Assembly: GCF_015832195.1 (NCBI RefSeq)
Contig: NC_052016.1
Span: 82,435,047 to 82,499,046, forward strand
Length of the DNA stretch: 64,000 nucleotides
Source of the DNA: Motacilla alba alba
Lineage: Eukaryota > Chordata > Aves > Passeriformes > Motacillidae
Direction: 5' to 3'
The notes under the pieces are model-generated. The model worked only from the letters and a program-made list of their open reading frames with translations. It ran no database searches and had not been told where the DNA came from. Below, piece after piece: positions 49,001 to 62,193 of this stretch. Made by a program: the position numbers and the translations under genes. Within the stretch, counting starts at the first letter, position 1. Each line of letters starts with the position of its first letter.

Positions 49001-52000
49001 TAAACACAGGTTTGACCTGTATGCAAAAGCAATTGGAGCAGAAATTAAACAAGAAGCTCACTTTGCTCCTAATAGTCCTACTAGCCACTATTCTTGATGC
49101 ACACATTATATTTACATGCAGTATAGAGGAAGAAAGCAGGAAGTAAATCGGTTACTGTAATAGATGTATCACAATGTACCTTAAAAAAAAGAAAAGGAGA
49201 AACAGATGTTCCTTGTGCAGGTATAAAATTCAAAAGAGTAATAAAGCTATCAAAGAATGTGTAATGAAGTGTAGATTAAAGAGCACAGTCTTGTCGTTAC
49301 AACATATGTTCTGAACTTTCATGAAATAGGAGGGTTTAAAACTAGACACGTTCTCATGAAAACAAGGAGATTGAAAAGACCTGCAAAAGAAATGTTCTTT
49401 TTATGTTCTGAAAGGTACAACCTGCAGAAGGAGATGAATGCAGCATTAATGTGCTGTAGGAATTGTAGAGCTAGACTGATGCAGTAGCATCCATTATCCA
49501 GTTCTCTGCAACTGAAAGTCACTTTGATTGAAGGTCATTATGACCAAAGTGCAGGTCTTTACAATTCTTGGAATTTTTTCTGGTAGAAACAGTCCGTGTT
49601 AATTCTGTTAATTATCCGTTTCTTTTGATTAACACTAAAATGAAAGGACTTTTTTTTTAATATCTCATTCTTTTTCAGACTTTTTGGAAAGGATTAATTT
49701 CAGTTACAAATGGAATGATCAGTCCCTGATTTTTATGATAAATCATGTCTTCATGTACTTCTGTGTTATCTAGACACAATATAGCTGTCTAGAAAAAAAA
49801 TATTTAACAGGTAACGGTATTGGAATAAAATCCAGATGTCAGTAACATATGTACATCATGTCATTTTTCATTCTATCGTCATCACACACCACTTAGGAAG
49901 TGGCAACAAAACCCAAGTTTCTAAGTAATGTCAGTGAATAACTGTAACTGTGTGATGTGTGATTTATAGCAACTGATCATAAAATAGAGACATGGAAAAA
50001 TTATACGCATATATTGCAATCCAAGAATGAGAAAAATATTATCTAAAAAGATATGAAAGAGAATGGTTTTGTTATGTATGAAACATTAGATAGTCAGACT
50101 TTTTGTACACACTTCCATATGAATGCACGTAAATTCAAATTATGAAACAATCTGAAAAGTGTAGAAAAATAGAAACCCACCTTAGTACTTTCAGATAACC
50201 AGCATATTATTTTCTTTCATGACTTTTCAATGACTTCATCAACATCAATTATATTATCATTTATGGAAGCTAAGTACGGCAGCCATCACACAATCACCAG
50301 AACTGCACATTCTCCCTGACAGATACTGGATCTGATAGACTTGGAAGAAATTTAGAAACATTTTGCTCCTGATAAATGTTTATTTGGATATTCATCTGGA
50401 TGAGACACAGCTTTGTTTCAATTTCAAGTTGTCATTCAAATAAATTGATTTGTCCACAGGCAAGGAGCAAGCCTAATTATAAACTGATCATGTCCAAGAA
50501 CGGGAAAATCTATGATACCTCTAAATATTGGTAAACAGAGATGGACCATGCAGTGTCAAGATGACAACCCAAACCAATTTTGATTGATACCAGAGTGGAA
50601 GACAACAACAACAGTGGGATTCTTCTACATCTGTACTGATAGGTTCATAACATCTTCCAAGGTATAGAAGAGTATCTAAGACAGGAGGCAAATAGGTACA
50701 ACGCATATCTCACAGCAAGTCAGCATTCTTCTTGACTGACAGTAAGTAGCTAAGCAGGATACGTGGCAGGACCTGAAACAGCTCTTACTAAGTGTATGCA
50801 GGCAACTGAATCACAAATGTGTCTACATTTGGGAGATGAGTGCTTTTGCTATGCTGCCAGACAAGTGGTTCCACAGTTGAGATGCACAGAATATCAGAAA
50901 GGCCTTAAGGACTTGTTTATTCCCTAAGGGAATTCATCCCTTACTCTAGTTTCTCCCATGAAGTGGGAGTCATTGAAGTCATTCTATATGCCAGGAATTT
51001 TCTACAGTACTATGAGGAAGGCCTCTCACTGGTCTGTGCATCAAGGCCTCTATTGCAAAAGCACAAGTAATGTGGAAATTCATAATCTGTTTGGTTGTGT
51101 TCTGAGCTCCATTCAGAATCCATGTCCCATCAACTCCACCATCATTCTTTCTAACCACAACCAGCTGCTTGGAAAAATTAAGGTACTGCTTATGAAATAC
51201 CAGTACTCACTCATGATATGGCAGAGAATGAGTGTACAAGCACATGTACTGGGGAAAAAAAAAAAGAAAAAAAGAAAAAAACCTGAAACAATCACAAAAC
51301 CAATTGTGAATTGAATGTGCACTGAATTTCAGGGAAACAGTAGAGCTGGAAGAGATGTCTAAATGTAAAACATGTATCATGTTCAGGTTCAAATGGATAA
51401 ATCGCCAAGAGGATTGCTTAAAAGCACTAAGTCTAGTATCTTTGTTCAGTAATTTCAACAGCTGAAAGCTCCTGTTGCTGGAGAGGTCTGACAGAAAAGT
51501 ACATCCTACTCTTTGGCATCAGGATATGAGAACAGCCACACTGGTTGCAAAAACTTAAAATAATTTCTGAAGATTCTAATAATCTAAAATATTTTTGACC
51601 CAAACCTGCTTCACTCATCAATCATTTCCCTTTTTCTGAGCTATTATTTCACTTTATTTAGCCCCAGATATGCCTACAAGAATGTGTTTACTTCAATAAG
51701 GATTTCCTTCTCATTGAGGTACTCTGCGTTACTTCTGCATATGCTGACACTTCATTTCTTCTTATTACATTGACTGGCCATCAGGATCTTTCCCTAGTGT
51801 CTCTATAAATCTGAGAGATGATAAAAAACCTTCTCATGCACTGAGAAGAAATGCTTCAAGAAGCCTTTTACTTGTCTGGATTCTAGGACAACCAGCCAAA
51901 TCAACAGTAACCAGGAACATTACTGGGCAGTGGAATTCGGAGATTAGTATCAATAAATTGTTGGAACAGTACTTAAAATATAGTTAGCCTGTAACAAATT

Positions 52001-54241
52001 CTTGCAATACATTCAAGAGTACCAGGCTGGGTGTGCTGTGCTGGAAATGCTGGAATTACATGTGTCATGGGAGAGATCTTCGGATGTTGGAGTCTAGAAA
52101 TTATGCACATAATGCTGGACTTTTATGTAGATGAACACATCTTCCAGCTAAAAAGCTTCAATATGTTATTTTTGCTCTGTTACAGGACCTTCTTTTGGAA
52201 ATCTGTCCACTTTAGCCTGCAATGCCTGTATTTTATTCAGCAATTGCTTTGAAAACAGTGGCCTGTAGTCAAGGCTCCAAGGCAACTTTACTGCTCAGAC
52301 TACCTTCATTACTGATTGTAAAGGTGCCTTCAATGTTCAGGCAAAATTGAACCCATTATTCTGGATAATTTTGAAGATCTGAAGCTTTGAACATTTTGAT
52401 TGTTCATCTGTCTCCCCTTATCTGTACAATTTTTGTAGTGCGGATGGACTCCTGTCCCCATTACAAACCTGGCACAGACAGGAGGCTTGGCTGGGGCTAT
52501 TCATGCTCTGACTGGGTAGCCAGCCCCCAGCAGCCCATTCTGTTTGCATCTGTACAGAGCAGCTCAGCATCAAGCACACAGGGTTTTGTTTTTTTTTTAC
52601 CTTATCAGTTTTCATCTATAAGTATTTGAAAGCCAATCTTCATCAAGAAAAAGCAAACAGAAAACAACCAACTAACCAACCAGCCAAAAACCCAACCTCA
52701 AACCAAACAAAAATATAGCACTTTTTAAAGCTGAAAATCTATGACATTTGTATTCTAGTTGAAGTGGGGTTTATATCCATTTTCATTCAGAATTGAAACA
52801 AATGGAAAAAAGCTTTACCCAAATATATTAATTTTTCAGACAGATATATAATTTTCCTAATGTACATGTGTACTCCCAGAAGTCAAGTTACACATAGATT
52901 TACACAATTACCTGTATTAAATACTAGAAATCCCTCTTGCCCTGAGAATTTTCCTCCAGATGCTCTGAAATAATTACATTCAGTTGAAAGTATCTGTAGT
53001 TGTACTGCTGAATAAATTGGTTTATTGCCTACTTTGAATTCATTGAATATTATTCTTGTTTCTTCCTCTGTGTGAATCCTTAATTTTATATTCCTTCTTG
53101 CCAGAAACAAATTGAAATAGATGTGCTGAACACATGGATATGAAGCAGTCTGCCCAGCAATAATTGCTTCATGACAGTTTTGAATTCTTCCAGTTCTTCT
53201 CCCTTTGGGATGCTTTAGTGGTTTGGATAGCATTAGTAAGAGATAGACAAAGTGCTGTCTCGAGCTAGATATTATTAGTGCAGACTTGATAAAATCTAAA
53301 CATTTTTGAAACAATTGTTCTCTGAATAATTAAGTTGGTTCGGAAAACCTCCAAACATTTCTGACTTTTACTACATTTTGCAGTTTTTAAAAGATCACAA
53401 AAGAATTCCAGTCTTGGAGAGAAGTCAGCTTTCTAATGACACTGGAAATATTTCAAGAGCAGAAGATATCCAGGGCAATGGTTTTTTCTAATACACTTTT
53501 TTTCAATATTGTCCATTCATAAATAATTACATAAATGGTGCATACAAATAAAACCTTTCTAAAAGTAACTTTCCAGCTTTTCTTTACATTTAATGGATAT
53601 AATATACTCAGGAAATTCTCTTGTTTAGATTTCAATATGAAACAAAATGCAAACACACAGTCTCTAAATAAGTAAATAAACAAATCCATCTGTTAATAAT
53701 TCTTGTATATCAGTTACAGTAGTGTAAAAAAAAGAATAAATTTGGCAATGAACTACAAAATAAATTCAATAGAGAATTTTTTTAAACTCTCCTGAAAAAA
53801 CAAGGTTTTTTTCTTTCCCTAAGCAAGCTTTGCTAAAACTTCAGCATTTTCACATTTAATGCTTGGACATAGCCAGTGTATCATTGACCTTGTATATCCA
53901 GTCTTGCCATCACTGGTAGATTCAAAATTGCACATAATCTATTTTATAGCAGACTTAGAGGGACCTGCTTTGCTTTCTTTGTCTTTCTGTGGATGCAGAG
54001 GGACCGCTGGGCTAGGATTTCTGGGTTTTCAGTCTCCTGATGGTCATGCAAACATGTTTGGGCAGTATGTCCCTTAATAGCAGTACTGCTTCTCTATGGG
54101 GAGAGTGTTGTCGGGGGTAGCCATAATTAAACCAATTAATGTGAAGATGATCAAACAGTTATCATGCTAACCCTGCACCTTCTCAACATGTAACATCTTT
54201 AATATTATTATTAACCTTGATTTTATAGTCTTTTTTATCTT

Positions 54242-54243
<2 letters not shown>
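46091..54243. other. Non-coding AT-rich stretch, no gene seen
   Basis: It holds short open frames only (143 codons at most, in conflicting frames). It contains pyrimidine-rich sequence at 47.64-48.1 kb, an interrupted A-rich tract near 51250-51282 and a CAAC-type low-complexity run near 52656-52714. No transposon is recognised. Confidence 0.5.

Positions 54244-54277
<34 letters not shown>
54244..54277. repeat. Poly-T tract, 34 bases
   Basis: It is an uninterrupted run of T, the longest homopolymer in the window. It is not attached to a recognisable retroposon, so it is called a simple repeat. Its length may be affected by sequencing error. Confidence 0.9.
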
Positions 54278-54280
<3 letters not shown>

Positions 54281-56989
54281 AAAGAAGGTTTCTCTCTCCT
54301 TCAAAATATCTGGAAATATGCCTGGAAATGCTAAAATAATTAATTACATATTAGCATAAATAGTCTTCTTAAGCCAAATGACCACCTCAAGTTGCACGTC
54401 AATATAAGCCAAATGTTTCAGAAAATCTGGGATATGTTATAAATCATGGCTATGCTGGGACCACAGTATACTGGAAAGGATGCTTAAAAAGTAATAATAA
54501 ATTACATACCTTCTGTTATACAAGCTGAAAAAGTGGTTTAGGAGATGCAGATTTGAGTAGCTGTATTTTCTTCCTTCATAATTACTCCACAGGGCAAAAA
54601 TGCTGAGCACAGCCTCGCTGTAATCTTAATATTGTTATTGAACATTTAGACCATGAACTATTTTAAGATACCCCTTTAACAATAGACAGAAAGTTCTAGA
54701 ACACTGACACAATAGTAATGGAGGAAGGTTTCTTATATTTAATCATCTGTTTCTCAGGTTCTCATCACCGATAAAAAAACCACCAAAATCACCTACACTC
54801 CCAGAGGTACAATATCTTTCCAGGGAAAGTATTTGCATACAGGAAGACTTTGAAAAATGTCATCTGAATACAAAACATGGGGAAGACACAAGGTACAGAA
54901 TTTCTAGTGCCTAGGTGGTGCTTGGGGACTTGCACAGTGCTGAGTGTAGTGCTTCATGTAAGTGTCTGTCAGCATTCTGCTAGAAAAGCCCTATTTTCAG
55001 GAATTCATCTCTTTAGAAGTTATGAATTCATTTTGATGCAAAAGTGCTCCTGAAAAAACAGTCTCTTGTGATAAGAACTATATATTTGAATTGATTGTCA
55101 CTTGCAAATTATAAAAGTTCAACAAAATATGGCAAAATATGTAAATGTGAGAAATTTATGGTAAAAAATACATACTGAAAATGTTGGCATTACTTTCAAT
55201 TTTAAAAAAGAAAAATATTTCAAAATAATCCAAGAATTAAAAACTACCTTCATGAGTCTGGTCGAGTCAAGTTCACTAGTTAAGGCTGTCCTGTTTGTGA
55301 GCATTTATATCTGATTCCCTATAATTAGAGAGTTTTCAGTTGAAGAGATAATGTGGAAGTTTGGCTAATAAGTATTAATTCCAGTTCAAGAGGATTTCAA
55401 TCTGCACATAGCTTATTAAGTCTACAGCTAAAAGAATTCCATTCTGATCATTTAGTCTGATTTTGTGCCTAGTGCAGGCCATTGAATTTTAATATATCAA
55501 GATATCCATGCACAGCCCAGATGTGTCATCTGAAAGTATGCTCGGGAATGAATAATTATTTATGTCTGTGTGTCTCCACTTTCCCATTTACAGCTCCTTT
55601 TCAAGTCAGACAAAAATCCGAATGAGACCAACTCACTGTCTCTATCATGCTATTTTGGGTGGTGCAATTTAAGTGTAATACAAAATGCAATTTTAAATAA
55701 CTTAACAGTCAAACTAGAGTGCATCTCTAATTCTTTATTCTTGAAGTTTCCATGTGCCCGATTAAATTAAAAAAATCTATTTTACTGATGGATTTTAAAA
55801 GAATACCAAGGTTACAATTCATTAAATACAGAAGTAAAAGAATGTGCTTTTTTACACTTAGAATTAAATCAGTCTTTAAATTACAATTTTATAACAATGC
55901 CTAATCATACTTCATTTGGATTTTTATTGATATATGCTGTTAAATATATTTGTTATTCACTGTCATTTTATAAATCAGATCAGTTATTCACTGTCTATAA
56001 ATCAGATGTGTGGAGAAAATCTCCTTTATTTATGCTTCCACCTTCTATATACAGAGAAAGCCACTGAAAGTAGTTTGCATGTGGCAAGCTGATCACTGTG
56101 ACAATAACAGGTTTAAACAGCAAGATATTTCCCTGCTTTCAGTAAAATCTAGCAATTTTTGTTCACTCTATGTACACCATTCAATATTTTCAAGCATTAT
56201 CAGTGTCACACATTTCTTTTTTTGCTCTGGAAAACTGACTACATTATTACTACATTTGTAATATTTAATGTGTCATGGAAAGCAAAAAACATCCCTGAGA
56301 ATGCAGAAAACTTACACAATTTGTTTAAAATAGCCAATCTTTCAGACAGGGTTTTTCCCAGGAAAACTCTTTTTAAAGCCATTTAGTACCTTGATTGTTT
56401 AAGATATAATAATATTATTATGATATTTTTCCACCAACCAAAAATGGTAACAGGGATGTAATTCCTGATTATGTTTTTAAAAATTTAGATTTTTTTTGTT
56501 TCATTTTGTTTGGATCAACTTAAAGTTGCTTGATACTAGTGTGGTAAAACATTATCTCTACAAGCCTGCATAGTTTTATCTCAATCCTTTATTTTTTAGC
56601 AGGAAATTTAAGTTTTGAACTATGGAATAGGTTCCCATGGGAAAAAAATGGGAGTGATCAAGCAAAAGGCTTTATATAATTTACAACACATTAATCTGTC
56701 TTTAATTTCAGTGAAAGATATGTCATACAACAAGTCAGATCTAGACTAAATCGTTTCAAGAGAAGCTTGAGGAATGCAAAGACTACAGCAAGGGATGATT
56801 GGATCAAGCGGCAGGTGCACAGTTTAGTGACAATATCAGCATGCATTTGACTAAACAAGCTACTGAAATCATCTTTTGCTATGCATAAATGTGAGGAATT
56901 ACAGTTGTTTTGCTCAAATGGATCCGCATCTTCTGACAGGATTGTGTCCTTTTGCCCTTTTGGTGGAATCATCAAGTCAGTGTAAGACT
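54278..56989. other. Non-coding AT-rich stretch, no gene seen
   Basis: It includes the direct repeat at 55952-56007. A possible terminal exon at 56712-56850 was considered and not accepted. Otherwise it is featureless. Confidence 0.5.
55952..56007. repeat. Imperfect tandem repeat, 29 and 25 bp
   Basis: The unit starting gttattcactgtc and ending ataaatcagat occurs at 55952-55980 and again at 55983-56007. The second copy lacks four internal bases. Confidence 0.8.
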
Positions 56990-58130
56990 CTGTAAGTTCT
57001 TCCTCAGAGAGTGCCCTCCCAGCTCCAGGCATGCACTCCCAATGCCAGCAGGAATTCCCTGGGTCTGGCTTTATAACTACCTGCCTCTTTTTTCAAGCCC
57101 ATAAGGCAGAGGGGAAGGGCTGAGATGGCTGCCTGCACCATGAGGAATGGAGGAAGACTTCTGCTGCGTGAGGGGCACTGTACCAACTGCTCATCCAAAC
57201 TGCGCTGCCTGTGCTGTATTGAATGACACGAGTGGAACAAAAACCTTTTTTCAGCAGCAGGCAACTCTCTGGAAAGTGGATGAAATCTCAGGATATTCCT
57301 TGGAAGATGAGGGTACTGAGGAAATTACACAAATTAAGAATTAATTTCAGACAGCTACTGAGATTTAACCATGGTCCCTATTCCAAGCCTTGACGGTCCT
57401 GACTGGCCTCACCTGTGGGTCCCACCCATGCCTTCTTGGCCCCACAGCAGCTCTGTCCTGTGCACCTAGACCTTCCCTGAGCTATCCTGTAGATACAATC
57501 ATTTCTAGTCCTGTCCCCTGAATGGCCCCGAGCCAATGTTGAAGGAAAACTCTTCTCCAGACCTGTTTCTGGCCCAATTTCCCAATCTAGCCCCTGGCTG
57601 GTATTCCTTGATGGACCTAGGTCTCATTCAATACCACAATTTACCTTGGTATGACTGAGCAGTGCTCAGAAACTGGCTCAGTCACCAACCCAGGACTTCT
57701 CAGGTGCTAAGGACTGCACCCCACAAGCACTATCATGGCCTGTGCTAGGGTCACACTCAGTGCCCAAATACACAGAGTAGTAAACCCTGGAAGAATTAAT
57801 CCTATCTTTCACCTTTCTGCAGCTCTGCTCCCAAAATCAGACCTGTTTACTGGTATCTTGCCTGGCAAAGGGAGGAGACATCATCTTGATCTGATGTCTG
57901 GGAGGGTGTTGCAATTTGATACTTCCTGCTCTAAACATTGAGAGTGTCTGCTGCTCCCTAATTCCCTGCTGACTGTAGAAATCACTGGAGCATGACTGGA
58001 GTGTGCTGAACATGTCCTGGAACTCCTCCTGTGTGGAGGAGAAGCTTGACATGATATAACTCATCCATGCGACTGAAGGAAAAAGAGGGGGCTCTTAGGA
58101 AGAGAGCACACCACAAGGGAGGAAATGTCA
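56990..58130. other. GC-richer block, possible unassigned interspersed repeat
   Basis: This block stands out from its AT-rich surroundings by a higher GC content (about half by eye) and by few homopolymers. The core at 57360-57800 has wording such as gcagctctgtcctgtgcacc and agcactatcatggcctgtgc that reads like a transposon or LTR, but I cannot place it in a family. I found no TG...CA ends or target duplication. Open frames are short on both strands. A captured cDNA, an LTR, or a CR1 5' region are all possible. Confidence 0.35.
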
Positions 58131-58521
58131 TGATTACCACTTAAGCTTACATGACATTCCCAGACTTGTACTTTATTGACTTATTAAAAACCTACAGTCG
58201 GCATTTTCAGCAGTTTAACTCATCTGCTTATCCTGCTGAGCTATTTTTGGAGAATTTCCTTTGTTGCTTAACTTACATTAGCTTTCAAATGCATTCATTC
58301 ATTCTGTTCCAATTCTGCCTCCTTAGTCATGTAATTATTTCCATGTTTTTATGCCAAATATCTAGTTTGTATAAATTCAGTCCTGGTCTTCTTACACTGG
58401 TTATAGATGTTGATGATAGTACTTCAGTAGCCTACTTTTCTTAATGTTTCCATTGCTTCTTTACCTTAAGTGGTGGCCAGATATGCCAAAAGCTTTTATA
58501 TACATGTTAATATTTGGTAAA

Positions 58522-58523
<2 letters not shown>

Positions 58524-58552
<29 letters not shown>
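58524..58552. repeat. Poly-A tract, 29 bases
   Basis: It is an uninterrupted run of A directly overlapping aataaa. The signal abuts the run without the usual 10-30 base gap, so it is not taken as the tail of a retrocopy. Confidence 0.9.
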
Positions 58553-58554
<2 letters not shown>

Positions 58555-58704
58555 AACTTGGCTAAACCTAACTTCCCAAAATAAAATGCTTTAAAGTAAA
58601 CAAGTAATTATTTTAACACTTGAGTGTGCAAGATAAGATCTAGAGATCTAGGTAATTAATTCACTTTTTTGAAGATACAGGCTTTTTTTCACTGTAGACT
58701 GAGC

Positions 58705-58723
58705 TTTTTTTTTTTTTTTTTTT
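58705..58723. repeat. Poly-T tract, 19 bases
   Basis: It is a run of T followed by gcttcag, which makes a strong acceptor-like sequence on the plus strand. No open exon with a donor was recognised after it. Confidence 0.85.
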
Positions 58724-61095
58724 GCTTCAGGAGCCAGGCACTCCAATTCTTTACCTTACATATATGCTAATTTTCTTCAGAGCTGCCATTTGGAGCCCCT
58801 TAACAGAGAAAGATCCAACTGCCCTGAGAAGATACCTTTCTTCAGAACTGTCTGTACTGCTAGAAATAGGTATAATTTGAACCAGGTTTTGTCTTCTCTG
58901 TTTTGAACATTCACCCAAACCTATGCCATGACCTTTAATCTCTCCATAAAATAACAAATCCTTGGTGTCAGACTGAAAAGCAAACCTGTAAAACAGCCAT
59001 CTCATTATTCAGCTCCCGTTTTTTGGAAGAAGACTATTTAAAAACAAAAGCAGTTTCAGGGCACAAAGAGCTATTGTGCTTTAAAGTGCCTCATATCCAG
59101 GCTTTACTCCACTGGAATGACTCCCCTCCCTACCAAGTCCCAAGAAATGATGCTTCTGCTAAGGTAGGCACATTAACTTAAAAAAACCTTAACAAATTCT
59201 GGGATGTCAATTACTGTTCTCTGGCATACATGTGTAGACTTTTGGGTTGAGGCTTTCAGCAAAACTTTCTCTGCTGCACTGTCTGGGATCTGAATCCAAT
59301 CTTCCTTCTCTTCATCTAAAAGAAGAAAAATATGAATATGTTGTCTGCCAAGGTCACTGTTACCATCTCCCCTTCTTTTGCCACGTGCTGATGCTTCAGA
59401 AGAAACAGGAGTGTGGTGGAGGAGGCGGTCTTAGTCTGTTGATACAGCATTTCCCCTCAGTTCCCATGACCCATCCATGCGTGGAAAAAGCACTTTTTGC
59501 ACTTTGACGTACCTTTTCACTGACAATGGTACAGCCCAACTTAAGTGCAAACCTATAGTCCTCAACTTGCAGTCCACAAAGAATAGCTTTAAATAGAGGT
59601 CACCTTTCTCTCTTCTCTTTGCTTTTCAGCCCTCATCCATTATTTACTCAATTCTTTCTCTCTTGGATCAATATCTTCAGGCTAAAAACTTAAACTGTGA
59701 AAGTTCAGCTGTTTCTCATCCATCTGTGTTCCTGCTCTCTTTGAAGAGCTGTGTTGTGACTAAAATCCTGTTTAGAAAATATGTCTAAATGATCAAATTA
59801 ACCAGAAATAGTGGTTCTGTTTCTTTGTTTATATTTCGGTTAATTAAGTGAGGTAACATAGATGGGCACTCAGTTAGAAGAAAGGATCAGGCACAACTTA
59901 ACATATTTTTAAGAGGAAACTCTTGAAGTCATATGGGTTTTCTTTTTATTTTGGCTTTCCAAATGTTCACAGTACCAATCCGGGAAACAAATCTTTTTCC
60001 CTTAGTATTTCTTTTCCTTTTTCTGACATGTTATGTTTAGAACTGTTATTACATTACTCACATTGCTGCTAGCCTGGAGACTGATATCTTTCTTTTGCTG
60101 GTAAGTACTTTTGTCCAGTCAGTCAACCACAGCCAGTCAAGTCAATGGTCAGCCTTGCTAGGCTGTGGGAGCACAGAGTGATCAGCAGTTATTTTCTCTT
60201 CAAGGATGGATGCTTGGGAGCAAAGCAGAAGCAGCACTATTCAAGTGTTGCTGAATTGGAGCTGTATATTAGTATGAAACCTACATATTTATAAGAATTC
60301 TGCAAGGCCAGCTTTCCTAGGGAGAGGTTAAACTGCTGCAGATATCAGGTTGGTTCCCTGAATTGCCCTGTGGTTATCTCTGAACTTAAAGAAGACACAT
60401 ATTTTGATGTTTAACTATTTATGTTTAGTGACTTCAGATCAAAGATCTTGTATTTGTGGGATGCTCTGAGACACAAGACTTCCTATGGCATTTCATAACA
60501 CTAAACACACTGAGGGATGTAGATCAATATTCATCAGTAAGAACCATAGAATTCATTGCTGATATTCATCTTGCCTGAAAGAAATAGAAATGCTCTGCCA
60601 GAAAGAACTGTCTCAGAAATGAAAATCAGAGAGGAAATATTTCTGTGAAAAACTGTGGTTTTTAAAATTTCATAATCTGATTAGAAAATGCATTTCTAAG
60701 ATGATATTGGAAAATTTATTCTTTTTTATTCTGTGCTTTTGATATATTTTCAACATAGTAGCTGAGTTAAAACTTGTGGAAACAAAAGTAAACCTTTTGG
60801 AGGAAGAGAAAGCAGCAACTGAAGGGAATCTCTGTGTTGCATTTTTATTTGTAAGGAGACAAGCTGTGCTTTTGTTTACAGTGACGGAATGGAGACAAGG
60901 ACATCCACTTTCTTTACAGCTCCACGCTTCCTTTTTGAGTCAGTAATCCAGTCTTTGATGTGGGATGAGTCAGACATCAACATCAGATTTTACATTTTGT
61001 TAGTCTGCTTCTGGGTGCATCACAATGTTATGATTAGCTGAGAGCTTAAGTTCTTTTCCAAATTATAACAGCATGGTTGTTCTTCCTCTTCCCAG

Positions 61096-61245
61096 CACAT
61101 ACTAGATCCCACTGTGGGGTGGTTCTAAAAGTGAGCTCAAGAGGCAGTAAAACCAACCCATCAAGAAAAATCACAGATCTGATCACTCACCTTTGGGAAC
61201 AGGCTCACAAGGGGGGTGTTAAATGTGCCACTGCATGGGCAACAG
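61096..61245 (+). other. Candidate 150-base internal exon
   Basis: The acceptor is strong: a long pyrimidine tract ending ttgttcttcctcttcccag. The donor aacag/gtgagt is near consensus. The 150 bases between are open in one frame, entering and leaving so that the exon is symmetric (two bases complete a codon, 49 codons, one base left over). The translation includes CGVVLKVSSRGSKTNPSRK and KITDLITHLWEQAHKGGVK. I know no matching protein and see no partner exon of suitable phase. It has the best splice signals in the window, but it could equally be a lncRNA exon or chance. Confidence 0.25.
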
Positions 61246-62161
61246 GTGAGTTTAGTATCTGCCATCTGCAGGCATGATAAGGAGATGACTGTAAAATCTT
61301 CTCCCGTAATTAGTTCCAACTTGTAGAAATATGTCATAAAATCTGCTTTTCAGGAAAACTTAAGAACTACTTAATGTATGACTATTTTGGAGATTAAGTT
61401 AATTTACAGATGATGTTTCTTTTAACAGGGAGTGGAGTGACTGGAATGACTGGAATTCTAGGTAGACTGACCTGAAAAAAACTACGAAGTTACTTGAACA
61501 TCTTGACAATGGAAATTGTTTTAGTTCAGATTTATTTTTCAGAAAATGGTGATTTTTTGCTACTTTAATTTTAGAAATAGAAACAAGATGAACAGTAGGA
61601 TAATGAACTGCTACAGTGAAATTGGGCCATAAATCAGGGAAATCTGAATGATTAAGAAAAAATAAATTGAAAAACATTTCATTTTTTTTATGTCCCTAAC
61701 TGGTAACGTTCTTCCTCAATCCTAGTTCACCCATTAATGTCAGGAGTTTCAGTTCAAATTCATCTCTTTCTTCTAGTCTTCTATATGGTTAGTTTTGCAT
61801 AAATGAGAATTGTTGATTATAAATCTCCTACAGCAAAAATGAAAAAAAAATAAAAGAATAATGGGTAAACTGTTTTAAATGACAGTAATTTATATAGGAC
61901 ATCTGGACATCTGACTCATAGGAAGCAAACTAGTACTGATAAGAAGAAAATTCAGAGAATGAAGAATTTGCTTACTTTTACACAGACTGATTTATGAGAC
62001 TTTGGCCTTATTTTAATTTTGTATTGATTACAAAGCTTTTGCATAGGTTAATGATAAAGGTTAAAACTCCTTCAATAATGAAAAGGATTGAAAAGATGGA
62101 TTTCTTCATTTAAAACAGGAATTATTGGCAATGCTGATTCCAGCACCCTTGAGCCTTGAAG

Positions 62162-62193
62162 TTATAATGAACATGTCTTATAATGAACATGGA
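62162..62193. repeat. Tandem repeat, 16 bp in two copies
   Basis: ttataatgaacatgtc at 62162-62177 is repeated at 62178-62193 with two differences at the end of the unit. Confidence 0.8.

Noticed and set aside
56712..56850. Possible last exon after ctttaatttcag, 45 basic residues then TGA
   Set aside because: The opposite strand is also open over a longer stretch (113 codons). The protein is unknown and no upstream exon is visible.
58521..58552. AATAAA followed by a long poly-A, suggesting the end of a retroposed transcript coming from the GC-rich block
   Set aside because: The signal runs directly into the A tract with no cleavage spacing, no target duplication was found, and nearly 400 bases of AT-rich sequence separate it from the block.
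60041..60100. 60-base open segment between tgtttag and ctg/gtaagt
   Set aside because: It is too short, the acceptor is weak, and its phase is incompatible with the candidate at 61096-61245.
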